Part shown: positions 27,681 to 37,107 of the stretch, piece after piece
How positions within the stretch are numbered: the first letter of the stretch is position 1
Layout of the letters: every line of letters begins with the position of its first letter
NCBI RefSeq assembly: GCF_001436305.1
Contig: NZ_AZFO01000007.1
Location: 1-64,000, forward strand
Direction of reading: 5' to 3'
DNA: 64,000 nt
Origin: Lactobacillus ultunensis DSM 16047
GTDB taxonomy: Bacteria > Bacillota > Bacilli > Lactobacillales > Lactobacillaceae
Translations under genes and position numbers: made by a program
The notes under the pieces: generated by a model
The model's input: the letters and a program-made list of their open reading frames with translations, nothing else
Told to the model about the DNA's origin: nothing
Databases searched by the model: none

Positions 27681-30323
27681 ATGGATAATCACAGGCAAAA
27701 ACCTTGGACTAACAATCAGGCCCAAGTGCTTAAACAAACTAAAACTGAAGAAACAGGCTTAACAGAAGACGAAGTTCGAATACGCCAACAAGCAGGTTTT
27801 AACGAACTGGCAGCTAAGCCACCTAAAACTATTTTACAAATGCTGAAAGAGCAACTGATCGATCCAATGATCATGATTTTGCTCGGAGCAGCCCTCTTCT
27901 CCGCCATTTTAGGCGAATATACTGAAGCGATCATTATCTTTTCAATCGTAGTTCTCAATACTATTATCGGCATTGTTCAAGAGAAAAAAGCCCAATCATC
28001 TTTGGCTGCCCTGCGAGACATGAGTGCACCAATGGCTCATGTAGTTCGTAACGGTAAAGAACAATTGATCCCAGCTAAAGAATTGGTCGTAGGCGATATC
28101 GTCAACTTGCATGACGGCGATATGGTGCCAGCTGACATGCGTCTTTTGGAAGCAGCTAACTTAAAAATTCAGGAAGCATCCTTAACCGGTGAATCCGTTC
28201 CTGTAGAAAAAGATGCACAAACAATTTTGAAAAACGACTGCAGCTTGGGTGACCGGATTAACATGGCTTTTAGTTCATCGATCGTAACTTACGATCGAGG
28301 CCGCGGCGTAGTAACTGCTATCGGAATGAATACCGAGATGGGTGCTATCGCGAGCATGCTAGAAGATCAAACCGAGATTGAAACGCCACTTAAGCGCAAA
28401 CTTGCTCGTGTTGGTAAAATACTTACAATTATTGGTATCATTATCTGTATTCTAGTTTTTGCAATTGGGGCTCTTTACCAAAGACCACTCTTACCGCAAT
28501 TCTTGGTAGCAATTTCATTAGCTATTTCAATTATTCCAGAAGGTTTACCAGCAACAGCCACTATCGTAATGGCTCTTGGCGTAAAACGAATGGTCAAGCG
28601 CAATGCGTTAATTAAAAAATTGCCAGCAGTAGAAACATTGGGTAGTGCTACCGTAATTTGTTCTGACAAAACAGGTACTTTAACTCTGAACAAGATGACG
28701 GTTACCCAAGCCGCTACTAGTGATTTCCGTAAAACAGTCGCTGTAGAAAACATTCCGCGCAATCAGGCATACCAAGCTTTAGCTTATGCAGGTGCTCTTT
28801 GTAACGATGCTCACCTAGATCAAGAAAAGGCCATTGGTGATCCTACCGAAGTTGCACTGATCCCCTTTGCTCAAAAATTAGGCATCGATCAAGCAAAATT
28901 AAAGAAGACCTACCCTCGCATACTTGAACAACCTTTTGATTCAGATAGAAAACGCATGACCACCGTCCACCAAATTGATGGTCAATATATTGCCTTCACT
29001 AAAGGTGCGGTTGACGAAATGTTGCCGTTATGTACGCGCATCATGACTGCAGACGGTGTTCGTCAAATTACCGCTGAAGATAAGCAACAAATCCTGAGTT
29101 TGACTCATAAAATGTCTAGCGATGCTTTACGCGTATTGGGATTTGCTACAAAGAAAATCAACAGCATCCCTCAAGAAAATGCAGATTTAGAAAACGAGCT
29201 GATTTTCATTGGCTTAAACGGAATGATCGACCCACCACGTGAAGAAGTAGCGGAATCTGTACAAACCTGTCGCGAAGCTGGCATCCGGACAATTATGATT
29301 ACGGGAGATCATAAGATCACGGCTTTAGCAATTGCTAAGAAATTAAAAATCTATCAAGATGGTGACTTAGCTATTTCAGGCAATGAATTAGATCAAATGT
29401 CCGATGCAGAACTTGATCAAGTTGTTAAAAACGCTACTGTTTTTGCTCGTGTTTCACCAGCCGATAAATTGCGCATTATTCAAAGTTTGAAGCGTAACGG
29501 CGAAGTAACGTCTATGACAGGCGATGGCGTTAACGATTCACCTGCATTAAAAGCTGCCGACATTGGTGTAGCTATGGGTGTTACAGGTACTGATGTAGCC
29601 AAAGATGTAGCTGACATGATCTTGCTTGATGACAGCTTTACTACGATTGCGGATGCGATCAAAGAAGGACGTCGCGTTTACCGCAATATTCAAAAGGTAA
29701 TTCAATTCTTACTAGTCGGAAATATTGCTGAAATTACTACATTGTTTGTAGCCACACTCTTCAATTGGGATGCTCCATTGCTGGCCGTTCACATTTTATG
29801 GGTAAACTTGGCTACCGCTACTTTACCTGCCTTAGCATTAGGCGTGGATCCAGCAAGCAAAAACATCATGAAGCATCGACCAGTTAAAACAGGTACGCTT
29901 TTTGAAAAAGAATTGGTTAATCGAGTAATCAGCCAAGGTATCTTTGTAGCAATGTTGACTTTAACTGCCTACTTCATTGGAGCTGCTACTGGCAATCAGA
30001 TAGCAGGACAAACTATGGCATTCAGCGTGCTAGCTTTATCACAGATGTTGCGTGCATTTAATCAACATTCTAATACTGACCCAATTTGGAAAAGAGCAAC
30101 CGGCATGAATATCTGGTTAGTAGTTTCATTCCTCGTTTCTGCCCTCTTCATGGGTGTTATTCTCTTTGTCCCAGCTATTCAAAAGATATTCTACTTAACT
30201 AGTTTGTCAGCTGGACAATGGATCGTAGTTATTGCTTTAGCAATGCTTTCAATTGCTCAAGTTGAGGTAATTAAATACTTCAAAAAACTACACAGACCAA
30301 CTGCTAATCTAATCAAAGAATAA
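27681..30323 (+). CDS. P-type ATPase, calcium/manganese (P2A, PacL/YloB-like) type
   Basis: A cation-pumping P2A ATPase of 880 residues. The N-terminal cation-ATPase domain is followed by the actuator motif TGES (169-172), the ion-site motif PEGLP (286-290), the phosphorylation motif CSDKTGTLT (Asp329) and the hinge MTGDGVNDSPAL. These motifs are canonical, unlike those of the other P-type ATPase in the window. The family exports Ca2+ or handles Mn2+; which one cannot be told from the sequence. AAAGGAGTG lies about twelve bases before the ATG. It is preceded by a structured leader with a terminator, so expression is probably controlled by attenuation, and it ends at a bidirectional terminator. 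Confidence 0.9.
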   Translation: MDNHRQKPWTNNQAQVLKQTKTEETGLTEDEVRIRQQAGFNELAAKPPKTILQMLKEQLIDPMIMILLGAALFSAILGEYTEAIIIFSIVVLNTIIGIVQEKKAQSSLAALRDMSAPMAHVVRNGKEQLIPAKELVVGDIVNLHDGDMVPADMRLLEAANLKIQEASLTGESVPVEKDAQTILKNDCSLGDRINMAFSSSIVTYDRGRGVVTAIGMNTEMGAIASMLEDQTEIETPLKRKLARVGKILTIIGIIICILVFAIGALYQRPLLPQFLVAISLAISIIPEGLPATATIVMALGVKRMVKRNALIKKLPAVETLGSATVICSDKTGTLTLNKMTVTQAATSDFRKTVAVENIPRNQAYQALAYAGALCNDAHLDQEKAIGDPTEVALIPFAQKLGIDQAKLKKTYPRILEQPFDSDRKRMTTVHQIDGQYIAFTKGAVDEMLPLCTRIMTADGVRQITAEDKQQILSLTHKMSSDALRVLGFATKKINSIPQENADLENELIFIGLNGMIDPPREEVAESVQTCREAGIRTIMITGDHKITALAIAKKLKIYQDGDLAISGNELDQMSDAELDQVVKNATVFARVSPADKLRIIQSLKRNGEVTSMTGDGVNDSPALKAADIGVAMGVTGTDVAKDVADMILLDDSFTTIADAIKEGRRVYRNIQKVIQFLLVGNIAEITTLFVATLFNWDAPLLAVHILWVNLATATLPALALGVDPASKNIMKHRPVKTGTLFEKELVNRVISQGIFVAMLTLTAYFIGAATGNQIAGQTMAFSVLALSQMLRAFNQHSNTDPIWKRATGMNIWLVVSFLVSALFMGVILFVPAIQKIFYLTSLSAGQWIVVIALAMLSIAQVEVIKYFKKLHRPTANLIKE

Positions 30324-30330
30324 TCAAGAC

Positions 30331-30366
30331 AAAAAAGGACGATAGAGCGTTCTCTATCGTCTTTTT
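30331..30366. terminator. Bidirectional terminator between ATPase and EIIA genes
   Basis: Stem AAAAAAGGACGATAGAG with its complement around a three- to four-base loop, between convergent genes, with A and T tracts on either side. Confidence 0.9.
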
Positions 30367-30373
30367 CTATGTT

Positions 30374-30766
30374 CTAAGCTAATTGCATCTTGTCAACATC
30401 AATCTCACGTCTACCAATGTCCAATGCTTTTTTGGCTGATTCATCGAGATTAGCACTAATTAGTTTATGGCTTAATTCCAAAACCATAGGCAAGTTAACG
30501 CCACTAACTACTCGTACGCTAGCTGGATGAGCTTCTTCATATTCTTCAGCAACCAAATGCGGTGTGCCATTCTTTAAATCAGTTAAAATCAAAACTTGGT
30601 CATTTTGATATCTTTCCATCAATTTAGCAAAACGAGCACGGAAATCTCTAATGCCAGTATCCGTCAATTCAATCGTCATAATTTGGTCATTTTTCCCAGC
30701 CAACATATCATGTGCTGAAACAAGGCCTGAAGCTAGACCTTCATGAGTCGCAATTACAAGTTCCAT
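30374..30766 (-). CDS. PTS EIIA component, mannose/fructose (PTS-EIIA-4) family
   Basis: A stand-alone EIIA-Man-like protein of 130 residues. The phospho-accepting histidine is His8 in IATHEGLASGL, and the fold signature VLILTDLKNGTP is present. In full transporters EIIA passes phosphate from HPr to EIIB. No EIIB, EIIC or EIID gene is near, so it either serves a transporter elsewhere or has a regulatory role (dihydroxyacetone-kinase-type DhaM domains are related). AGGTAA lies upstream of the ATG. Confidence 0.88.
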   Translation of the reverse strand: MELVIATHEGLASGLVSAHDMLAGKNDQIMTIELTDTGIRDFRARFAKLMERYQNDQVLILTDLKNGTPHLVAEEYEEAHPASVRVVSGVNLPMVLELSHKLISANLDESAKKALDIGRREIDVDKMQLA

Positions 30767-30839
30767 AAGTTATTTACCTCTTTTTGCATTATAAATGTAA
30801 GCGATTTCTACAGAACTAATTTTAACATATTGGGCAAAC

Positions 30840-30864
30840 AAAAACAGCCATCAAAGATGGCTGC
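30840..30864 (-). terminator. Terminator after the 45-residue peptide gene
   Basis: Perfect 8-bp stem CAGCCATC / GATGGCTG with a three-base loop, and a T-run on the minus strand. Confidence 0.78.
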
Positions 30865-30869
30865 TCAAA

Positions 30870-31007
30870 TCACTTTCGAATAATGGCACTTGAAAAATTC
30901 TCGGCATTAGATTCAATCAGTTTATTTGAATTATTAATGAAAAGGGAAATTCCGATGCCTAATGCTGCTAGTGTAATCCAAATCTTTTCTAAAATTTTAG
31001 TTTTCAT
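30870..31007 (-). CDS. Small membrane peptide (45 residues)
   Basis: A short gene with strong signals: AGGAG eight bases before the ATG at 31005-31007, a TATAAT box about 15 bases further upstream, and an intrinsic terminator directly downstream. The product has a Lys-rich N terminus (MKTKILEKIW), one hydrophobic segment (ITLAALGIGISLFI) and a polar C terminus. No known family was recognised. It could be a small membrane-regulatory or stress peptide, or a type I toxin-like peptide; the sequence alone does not decide. The open frame extends 15 codons upstream, but without a ribosome binding site. Confidence 0.6.
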   Translation of the reverse strand: MKTKILEKIWITLAALGIGISLFINNSNKLIESNAENFSSAIIRK

Positions 31008-31102
31008 TTGGTCCACTCCTTTTATAAAAACATTATACAAGAGGTCTGTCACTGCAGCGATGATTACGCTTACAATTAACCAAATTGTAACATTTTTTAA
31101 GC

Positions 31103-32095
31103 TTATTTAAGAGTTACTTCGCCTGCAACATTAGTATCAAAGAACTTAGCTACTTCATTAATGTCCATTCCTTGACCAAGTGCCCACATTAACTTGGTAA
31201 TTGCACTCTCTGAAGTCATGTCACGAGCACTAATCGCACCTTCTAGCAGCGCCTCGCGTCCTACTTCATACTTAGTCAGGTCACTACGCTCATACAAACA
31301 TTGGCTGCTGGCTACTACAGGGATGCCCTGTCTAATCAATTTACCAATTGCTGCCACCATGTTGCGCCGAATAAAGTTCATCCCACCCAAGCCATAAGCT
31401 TCAATAACGATACCACGACAACCACTATCTACCATCGCAAATAGCAAATTAGGATCAAAACCAGGAAATAGCTTAACCAGCGATACATGAGAATTCATCT
31501 TAGTGTTCAAAGTAGGCGCACCATCATGCTTTTTCTGAAAATTCTCATCATTAAAGACCAAGCCATCTGAAGAAACAGTGGCAACTGGGGGCACGTTCAC
31601 GCTCTCAAAGGCATCAAAGTTAGTGGTTCTGACCTTCACTGAACGGCAACCCAACATTACTTTATTATGGAAAGCCAAGTAAATATCAGGCGGACAAGTT
31701 GCAGCGGCAGCAAAAGCCAAACGTAGATTATCATGAGCATCACTTAGAACCACGTTGATTGGCACCTGACTACCAGTTAAAACCACTGGAATATTAATAT
31801 TTCTCAACATAAAGGAAAGCATAGAAGCCGTATAAGCCATCGTATCCGTACCGTGCGAAACTACAATGCCATCATAATCATTGCGGTATTTATAAATATT
31901 CTGGGCAATAAATTTCCATTCTTCTGGTTGAATATTTGATGAATCCAGCTGCAAAATATCGCGGACTTTGATGTCATAGGGTAATTTCCCCAGCATCTTA
32001 ATCAACTCTTCGCCCGTTTCCTTAGGTACTAGACCAGCATTAGACGCAACAGAAGCAATCGTGCCCCCTGTCGATAGCAATAGTAATTTTTTCAT
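31103..32095 (-). CDS. ansA: Type I (cytosolic) L-asparaginase
   Basis: Hydrolyses asparagine to aspartate and ammonia. The 330-residue protein has both catalytic threonine motifs: STGGTIAS (Thr12) near the N terminus and SHGTDTMAYTAS near residue 85. No signal peptide is present, so it is the cytosolic type. The ATG at 32093-32095 is chosen because AGAGGA is seven bases upstream; another ATG two codons earlier sits on top of that site. It follows the RpiR regulator gene by about 15 bases, so the two are probably co-transcribed. Confidence 0.93.
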   Translation of the reverse strand: MKKLLLLSTGGTIASVASNAGLVPKETGEELIKMLGKLPYDIKVRDILQLDSSNIQPEEWKFIAQNIYKYRNDYDGIVVSHGTDTMAYTASMLSFMLRNINIPVVLTGSQVPINVVLSDAHDNLRLAFAAAATCPPDIYLAFHNKVMLGCRSVKVRTTNFDAFESVNVPPVATVSSDGLVFNDENFQKKHDGAPTLNTKMNSHVSLVKLFPGFDPNLLFAMVDSGCRGIVIEAYGLGGMNFIRRNMVAAIGKLIRQGIPVVASSQCLYERSDLTKYEVGREALLEGAISARDMTSESAITKLMWALGQGMDINEVAKFFDTNVAGEVTLK

Positions 32096-32110
32096 TTTCA
32101 TGTCCTCTTT

Positions 32111-32881
32111 TTACAATCCGCAATGCTTGCCATATTCATTCATCAATAAATCAATCAAAACATAAACCGAACTAAAAGTAACTGCGTTTTGATTGCTGAT
32201 TTGAAATGGCGTTGTTTTGAAGAAAAAGCTGTAATCGCTTAGTGAAGCAATTTTTCCTGGCTGCCAGCTGGTGAGTGAAACAAATTTAAGCTTGCCGTTC
32301 ATTGTATCAATTTTCTTGAGCTCATCAATAATCGTTTTATTAAAACCACCAAAAGAAATAATGAAGAGTAGATCATTAGCTGCAACTGACTGTGCTAGCA
32401 TGGAAACTTCATCACGCGCACTTGGTAAAATAATTGCTTTTTTACCAATTAAGAAAAAGGAATGGGCCAAATATTCAGCAATAATCTGTTGCTGCCAACC
32501 GGTGGAATAAATGTAAATCGTATCGGCATTGTCCAAATCATTAAACAAATTTGTCAGATTCAAGCCTTTAAAATACTTAAAAGTGTCATCTATCACCTTT
32601 TGCAAGTTGGCATCAAAATCCAATTCTTGCGCATACTTTTCCTGTTGCTTCTTTTTCATGGTTAATTCCGACAACTCAAACTTTAGCTCACTAAAGCCAC
32701 TAAGCCCTAGCTTTTTGCTTAAACGAAAAATAGCTGACTTAGAAACATACAGTTTCTGAGCTAGTTCCATTAAACTCAACTTGCTGGCTGCTTCAGGATA
32801 TTGCAGCAAATAGCTAACAATCGCTTTATCAGTATCATTGAAGCTCTCTTTTTTCTTCATGACTGCTGTTTCTAAATCCAT
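32111..32881 (-). CDS. RpiR/MurR-family transcription regulator
   Basis: A 256-residue regulator with an N-terminal HTH_6 domain (about 1-77: MELAQKLYVSKSAIFRLSKKLG) and a C-terminal SIS domain (about 105-240) that binds phosphosugars. AAAGGG precedes the ATG. It lies between the GH4 6-phospho-glucosidase gene upstream and asparaginase downstream, all on the minus strand, but a strong terminator separates it from the GH4 gene. Regulation of the GH4 gene by phosphosugar sensing is a reasonable inference. Confidence 0.9.
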   Translation of the reverse strand: MDLETAVMKKKESFNDTDKAIVSYLLQYPEAASKLSLMELAQKLYVSKSAIFRLSKKLGLSGFSELKFELSELTMKKKQQEKYAQELDFDANLQKVIDDTFKYFKGLNLTNLFNDLDNADTIYIYSTGWQQQIIAEYLAHSFFLIGKKAIILPSARDEVSMLAQSVAANDLLFIISFGGFNKTIIDELKKIDTMNGKLKFVSLTSWQPGKIASLSDYSFFFKTTPFQISNQNAVTFSSVYVLIDLLMNEYGKHCGL

Positions 32882-32940
32882 CTTTTCCCTTTCTATTCAC
32901 AAGTTTTTACTACTAAAGAAAGAATAGCATGTTACACGCA

Positions 32941-32978
32941 AAAAGGATAGCTATCACGTATATGATAGTTATCCTTTT
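32941..32978 (-). terminator. Terminator after GH4 gene
   Basis: A 16-bp stem (AAAAGGATAGCTATCA with its near-perfect complement, one G-U) lies 33 bases past the GH4 stop codon. Confidence 0.88.
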
Positions 32979-33010
32979 CTAGAGGTTTTCATAGGGTTAA
33001 GTTATGAGGT

Positions 33011-34348
33011 TTATTTTAATTCTGGCCAATATGGAGCATTGACTGGAATCATGTCGTCCAAGATCTTCTTAGCAACTGAAGCATCTGGAACGGTCTTGTT
33101 CAAAGCAAAGGCTTGGAGCATCTTTTGGTATGAATGTTGTTCATAAGCATCAACTACCAATTTTTCACAGGTTTGTTGTTCCATCATCAAACCTCTTTGG
33201 AAGCGACCGGCCTTGCCTGTAGCCATTGGTTGGATACCATCTGCACCAAACAATGCAGGAACTTCAACGATTGAATCTGGATCCATGTTTGAAATAGCAC
33301 CATTGTTAGGGCAGTTTGCCAAGAACTTTTCATGGGTGTTGTAAGCAATGGCGTGAATAATATCTACGATATATTCTGAGTGTAAACCTGAAATGTCCCA
33401 AATGTTGTTCTTAGCAGTACCAGCCTTAACGATTCTTTCACATTCGCCGAAGACAATCTTTTGACGGTGTTCACGAATTTCATCAGTACGGGTGTGTTTT
33501 GGATCAGCATTAGCTACTTCATATTGTGGGAAGTAGTAATACTGCATGTAGTTGTTTGGCAAAGTTTCTGGATCCATCTTGTAGTCGTCAGCAACTTTTC
33601 TAAAGGTTGCTTCCCATGAAGGTTCAGTATCCTTGTCATAGTCGCCGCCTACCCAGTAACCGTGATCCTTGACGTATTCCTTAAGCTTAGGCATCAAGTC
33701 TTCACCGGTCTTCTTGTTTCTAACTTCTTTCCACCAGCCAAAGTGGTTCAAGCCGTAGTAATTGAAATCAATGTCATGCCAGCTGTCTAAGCCACAGATA
33801 GCAGCCATTCTGTCCATATCGTCAATTGGCATATCACAAATGTTAATTACTTTAGCATTTGGACGAAGACGACGACAAGCTTCAGCAACAATCGCAATTG
33901 TGTTGGAGTAGTTAATCATCCAAGCATTTGGTGAATATTCTTGCATCCAGTCAATAATTTGAATGATTGCAGGAATTGAACGAAGACCGTAAGCCATACC
34001 TCCGGGTCCTGTAGTTTCCTGACCATTTACACCATATTTCAATGGAATCTTTTCATCCAAACTTCTCATGTGATACTTACCAACACGAATTGAACCCATT
34101 ACAAAGTCAACATCAGTAAAGGCTTCTTTTGGATCAGTAGTATAGGAGAACTTAATTTGTGGGGCTCTCTCCTTCATGATGATCTTAACAGCTTCACCAA
34201 TCTTTCTTTGACGTTCTTCATCGTTATCGTAGAACTTTAATTGTCTCATTGGGAATTTGTCTTGACTCTTAATCAAATCGAGTACAAAACCTGGTGTAAA
34301 AGTACTACCACCACCGGCAATAACTACTGAATATTTTTTACCGTTCAT
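33011..34348 (-). CDS. malH: GH4 6-phospho-alpha-glucosidase (MalH/GlvA-like)
   Basis: An NAD+- and metal-dependent glycosidase of family GH4 that cleaves PTS-phosphorylated alpha-glucosides such as maltose-6-phosphate. The 445-residue protein has the nucleotide-binding motif VVIAGGGSTFTPG (residues 8-20), the CDMP motif (171-174) typical of the alpha-specific branch (beta-specific members have CNVP), and a metal-ligand histidine in GLNHFGW. AAGGAG lies upstream of the ATG. The usual PTS transporter partner (GlvC/MalB-like EIICB) is not adjacent; the upstream 880 bases carry no gene. Confidence 0.92.
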   Translation of the reverse strand: MNGKKYSVVIAGGGSTFTPGFVLDLIKSQDKFPMRQLKFYDNDEERQRKIGEAVKIIMKERAPQIKFSYTTDPKEAFTDVDFVMGSIRVGKYHMRSLDEKIPLKYGVNGQETTGPGGMAYGLRSIPAIIQIIDWMQEYSPNAWMINYSNTIAIVAEACRRLRPNAKVINICDMPIDDMDRMAAICGLDSWHDIDFNYYGLNHFGWWKEVRNKKTGEDLMPKLKEYVKDHGYWVGGDYDKDTEPSWEATFRKVADDYKMDPETLPNNYMQYYYFPQYEVANADPKHTRTDEIREHRQKIVFGECERIVKAGTAKNNIWDISGLHSEYIVDIIHAIAYNTHEKFLANCPNNGAISNMDPDSIVEVPALFGADGIQPMATGKAGRFQRGLMMEQQTCEKLVVDAYEQHSYQKMLQAFALNKTVPDASVAKKILDDMIPVNAPYWPELK

Positions 34349-35228
34349 ATTAACTCTCCTTCTAAGTTTTTATCTCTTAAGTTCGTTTCATTTACCTTAC
34401 AGTTCTATTTATAGCATGAATTTCTAAAAATGTATTCGTTTTCGGACGTTTTAAACTTTGTTTCAAGGCTTGGAACGCATTTCAGTTACTGAAATATTTT
34501 TTGAGTTATTAAAAGACAATCTACACAAACAGGCAGAAATAATTGAACCTTTAAATATAGTAGGAAAAAAGATTGTTTATTTCGTCTAAATTATTTTTAT
34601 ACAAATATCCAAGTCTATACTATGTACTATTTTTGATTTTACTCCTGTTATCATTTGCAACGCAATATTATTCAAATCAAATATAGTTTATTCAAAACAA
34701 ATGGGTATATTCCATATTGTGTATAGTATTTTCTCAATATTTAGGCAAAAGAGAGTGCTTTCTCATATATTGTGGGGTTATTTTGAATTTTTAGGATAAT
34801 ACTAATTATTAGCTATTCATGAATAGTAAATCTACTAAAAGTAGATTAATTTCCTATAATCATGGGATTCCCTTGATTTAATTTCTCAAGATTTTTATAT
34901 AACTTACGTTATATTTATTTATTTTAATATATATTTGTACTTTTTACAAATAAATTTAAAATTATTTATTATATGTATAGGATTAAAAATATTGGAGTAA
35001 AAATCGCATAATAACAGTATTTTGAACGTAAACGTGTATACTTTATTTTTATTAAGCGCGTTATTAAATCTCTACGCATATAGACTTTCATTTTTATCCT
35101 GTTAATCTTATTCATCGAAGAGACTTATAGCGGACTTGAGAAATTGACTATTTCTTAAGGAATGAGCTTAAATATTAGGAACTTTTATATAGAATAATTA
35201 GATTTTCAATTTATAGGGAATTAAGAAA
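34349..35228. other. AT-rich intergenic stretch of 880 bases
   Basis: No supportable gene, tRNA or intact mobile element was recognised on either strand; all frames are broken by frequent stops. Short self-complementary sequences occur (for example CTATTCATGAATAG and AATCTAC...GTAGATT near 34815-34850), and direct and inverted AT-rich blocks. It separates the divergent GH4 gene and the SEC10-like gene and must hold both promoters. It may be the remnant of lost genes, such as a PTS transporter for the GH4 pathway, but this is speculation. Confidence 0.5.
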
Positions 35229-36068
35229 ATGAAAAGGACTGTTAAACTTTTATCAATTATCAGTACTACTGCTATTTTAGTAAGTGGGGTAATTACTACA
35301 TTAAACAATAATGAAACTCCCTCAACTGCTCAAGCTGCATCAATTACATTACCAGCTGGTTATACAAAGAACGCTGTTATTAAATGGAATCAAACTAGGA
35401 GAGTAAGTAAAACTTTAATTAATGCCTCAAAAAAAGGTATGAAAGAAAATAATTACAGCGATGCTGGTTCAGATAACACTTTGGTTAACGTAACTAAGCT
35501 AAGCCATAGTCAAAAAGTTGAATTAAGCAGATATGCTTTAAGTTTAATCAATTCTGCTCGCCATCAACTCGGCAAGAAATCTTGGACTTACAAGAGTGGT
35601 GCATTACACTTTGCTGATCGTGTAGCTAACCAATACTACTCACACAATAAATCTTGCTGGGATGCAGATCACTACGTTCCCGGTATTGAACGTGCGGCAA
35701 AGGCTTCTGGACTTAACTCAAGGATAGGTCAAGTTTACGAAGATGAAGCAGGCTTACCTATTTCTTCAGAATATCACACCAACATGCGTACCATGTCAGC
35801 ATTGAAGAATCAAATTTACTTCAACATTAAGCAAATGCTTTTCGGTGGTTTCTCTGGTTCAGATAGTCAAATGAATGACTCATCAAGATATACTGAATGG
35901 GAACACGCTGGTGACTTACTTGGCTGCCGCACTAGAAGTTACGATGCTAAGACTAAGTATTTCGGTATTAGCTTCAGTGGTTTAAAGAGTGACCAAAGTA
36001 AAATTAGTGTTCATATGATGGGCGTTGCAAAGCGTTACATTCAAAACTATAAGAAATTTAGCCATTAA
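35229..36068 (+). CDS. Secreted SEC10/PgrA-like surface exclusion-type protein
   Basis: A secreted protein of 279 residues. The signal peptide (MKRTVKLLSIISTTAILVSG..., ending about residue 37 at TAQAA) is followed by a domain like the SEC10/PgrA surface-exclusion family, a CAP-related fold (LSRYALSLINSARHQLG, and HAGDLLG near the end). The name comes from enterococcal plasmid proteins; in lactobacilli such proteins are chromosomal and of unknown function. There is no LPXTG anchor or SLAP unit, so it is probably released or weakly bound. The start is supported by AGGGA nine bases upstream. Two tandem terminators follow. Confidence 0.75.
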   Translation: MKRTVKLLSIISTTAILVSGVITTLNNNETPSTAQAASITLPAGYTKNAVIKWNQTRRVSKTLINASKKGMKENNYSDAGSDNTLVNVTKLSHSQKVELSRYALSLINSARHQLGKKSWTYKSGALHFADRVANQYYSHNKSCWDADHYVPGIERAAKASGLNSRIGQVYEDEAGLPISSEYHTNMRTMSALKNQIYFNIKQMLFGGFSGSDSQMNDSSRYTEWEHAGDLLGCRTRSYDAKTKYFGISFSGLKSDQSKISVHMMGVAKRYIQNYKKFSH

Positions 36069-36112
36069 TTTCATGACTTTGTAGTTTAAAATTTAATACT
36101 GTTTCCTAATCC

Positions 36113-36152
36113 AAAAGCTCAAATGGTTCAGTCAATCATTTGAGCTCTTTTA
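36113..36152 (+). terminator. First terminator after SEC10-like gene
   Basis: Stem AAAAGCTCAAATG / CATTTGAGCTCTTTT with an 11-base loop. Confidence 0.82.
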
Positions 36153-36173
36153 ATTTTGCTAAAAAACTCATAC

Positions 36174-36219
36174 AAAAAGGTCAGATTGTCCTACTCTTTC
36201 AGACAATTTGGCCTTTTTG
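36174..36219 (+). terminator. Second, tandem terminator after SEC10-like gene
   Basis: Stem AAAAAGGTC(A)GATTGTC / GACAATTTGGCCTTTTT lies 20 bases after the first hairpin. Tandem terminators imply strong expression of the upstream gene or a leftover from a removed gene. The following 340 bases to the TetR-like gene hold no other feature I can support. Confidence 0.8.
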
Positions 36220-36564
36220 TATCTATTATTAGATAAAAATAATCATTGATATCTTTTTTATGTAAGTTATATATGTATCCCACTTAATATAGATATAAGC
36301 ATGACTATCTTTCGAATGCTTTTCCAAAAATCTTCGGTAGCTGTTTTTTAATCAATAAAATAAATTTTTGTTATATTAAAATGCGTTAAATCTCAATATT
36401 CATGCTTACATGCAGCTATATAGCAATTATTATTGAAAAAATATATTGCTATATTTTGTAGTACTTGATATATTTTTTAAAGATAATTTTTACTTAATAA
36501 CAATCTTAATTATTAAAAGGTGTTATTAAAAATATATATTTATTTTCATAGGGAGGATAAGATA

Positions 36565-37059
36565 ATGCAAATGAGACTTCATAATGTTTTACGAAAGGAA
36601 TTAGCACATAAATTACTTAACAACTACTCTGTTACCAAATTTTGTAAGGCCGCAGGCATAGGAAGAGGATCTTTTTATAATTTATATGCAGGACTGGGTG
36701 ATTTATATTTCAATTCTATTGAACAAGACTTAAAATTGCACTTTAGAGAATATCGTGCTTCTAATTTAAAACAATTGGTTTATGCCTTTTTACGAGAAAT
36801 CGGCAATAATCGTGTCTACTATACAAACCTTTACCACTTGAGCAAAAAGGATGAAGACAAACATATCTGCGAAAAAATACGTCAAACTTTGTTCAAAGAA
36901 ATGCAGAATCATCTAATCGAGAGTAACTTTTCTAATAAACATATTCGGAGCATGTCTTATGTGATATTCTCTCATGTGTCTAATTGGCTTGCACATAAGT
37001 GTTCACAGCACGTTAATGATATTTACAATGAAATAGTAATTGTTTTACCCGAAAATTAA
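36565..37059 (+). CDS. TetR-like transcription regulator
   Basis: A 164-residue protein whose N-terminal 60 residues look like a TetR-type helix-turn-helix (YSVTKFCKAAGIGRGSFYNLYAGLGDLYF). The helical C-terminal part is unassigned. The ATG at 36565 has GGGAGG eleven bases upstream; an earlier ATG at 36520 has no site. The divergent and convergent neighbours (SEC10-like genes and a GNAT gene) do not reveal its target. It ends at a bidirectional terminator. Confidence 0.75.
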   Translation: MQMRLHNVLRKELAHKLLNNYSVTKFCKAAGIGRGSFYNLYAGLGDLYFNSIEQDLKLHFREYRASNLKQLVYAFLREIGNNRVYYTNLYHLSKKDEDKHICEKIRQTLFKEMQNHLIESNFSNKHIRSMSYVIFSHVSNWLAHKCSQHVNDIYNEIVIVLPEN

Positions 37060-37060
37060 C

Positions 37061-37090
37061 AAAAGGGATGCTGTCAAAAGCATCCCTTTT
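37061..37090. terminator. Bidirectional terminator between TetR-like and GNAT genes
   Basis: Perfect stem AAAAGGGATGCT.. / ..AGCATCCCTTTT between convergent genes. Confidence 0.85.
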
Positions 37091-37107
37091 CTGCTACTTA
37101 TTTTCTA

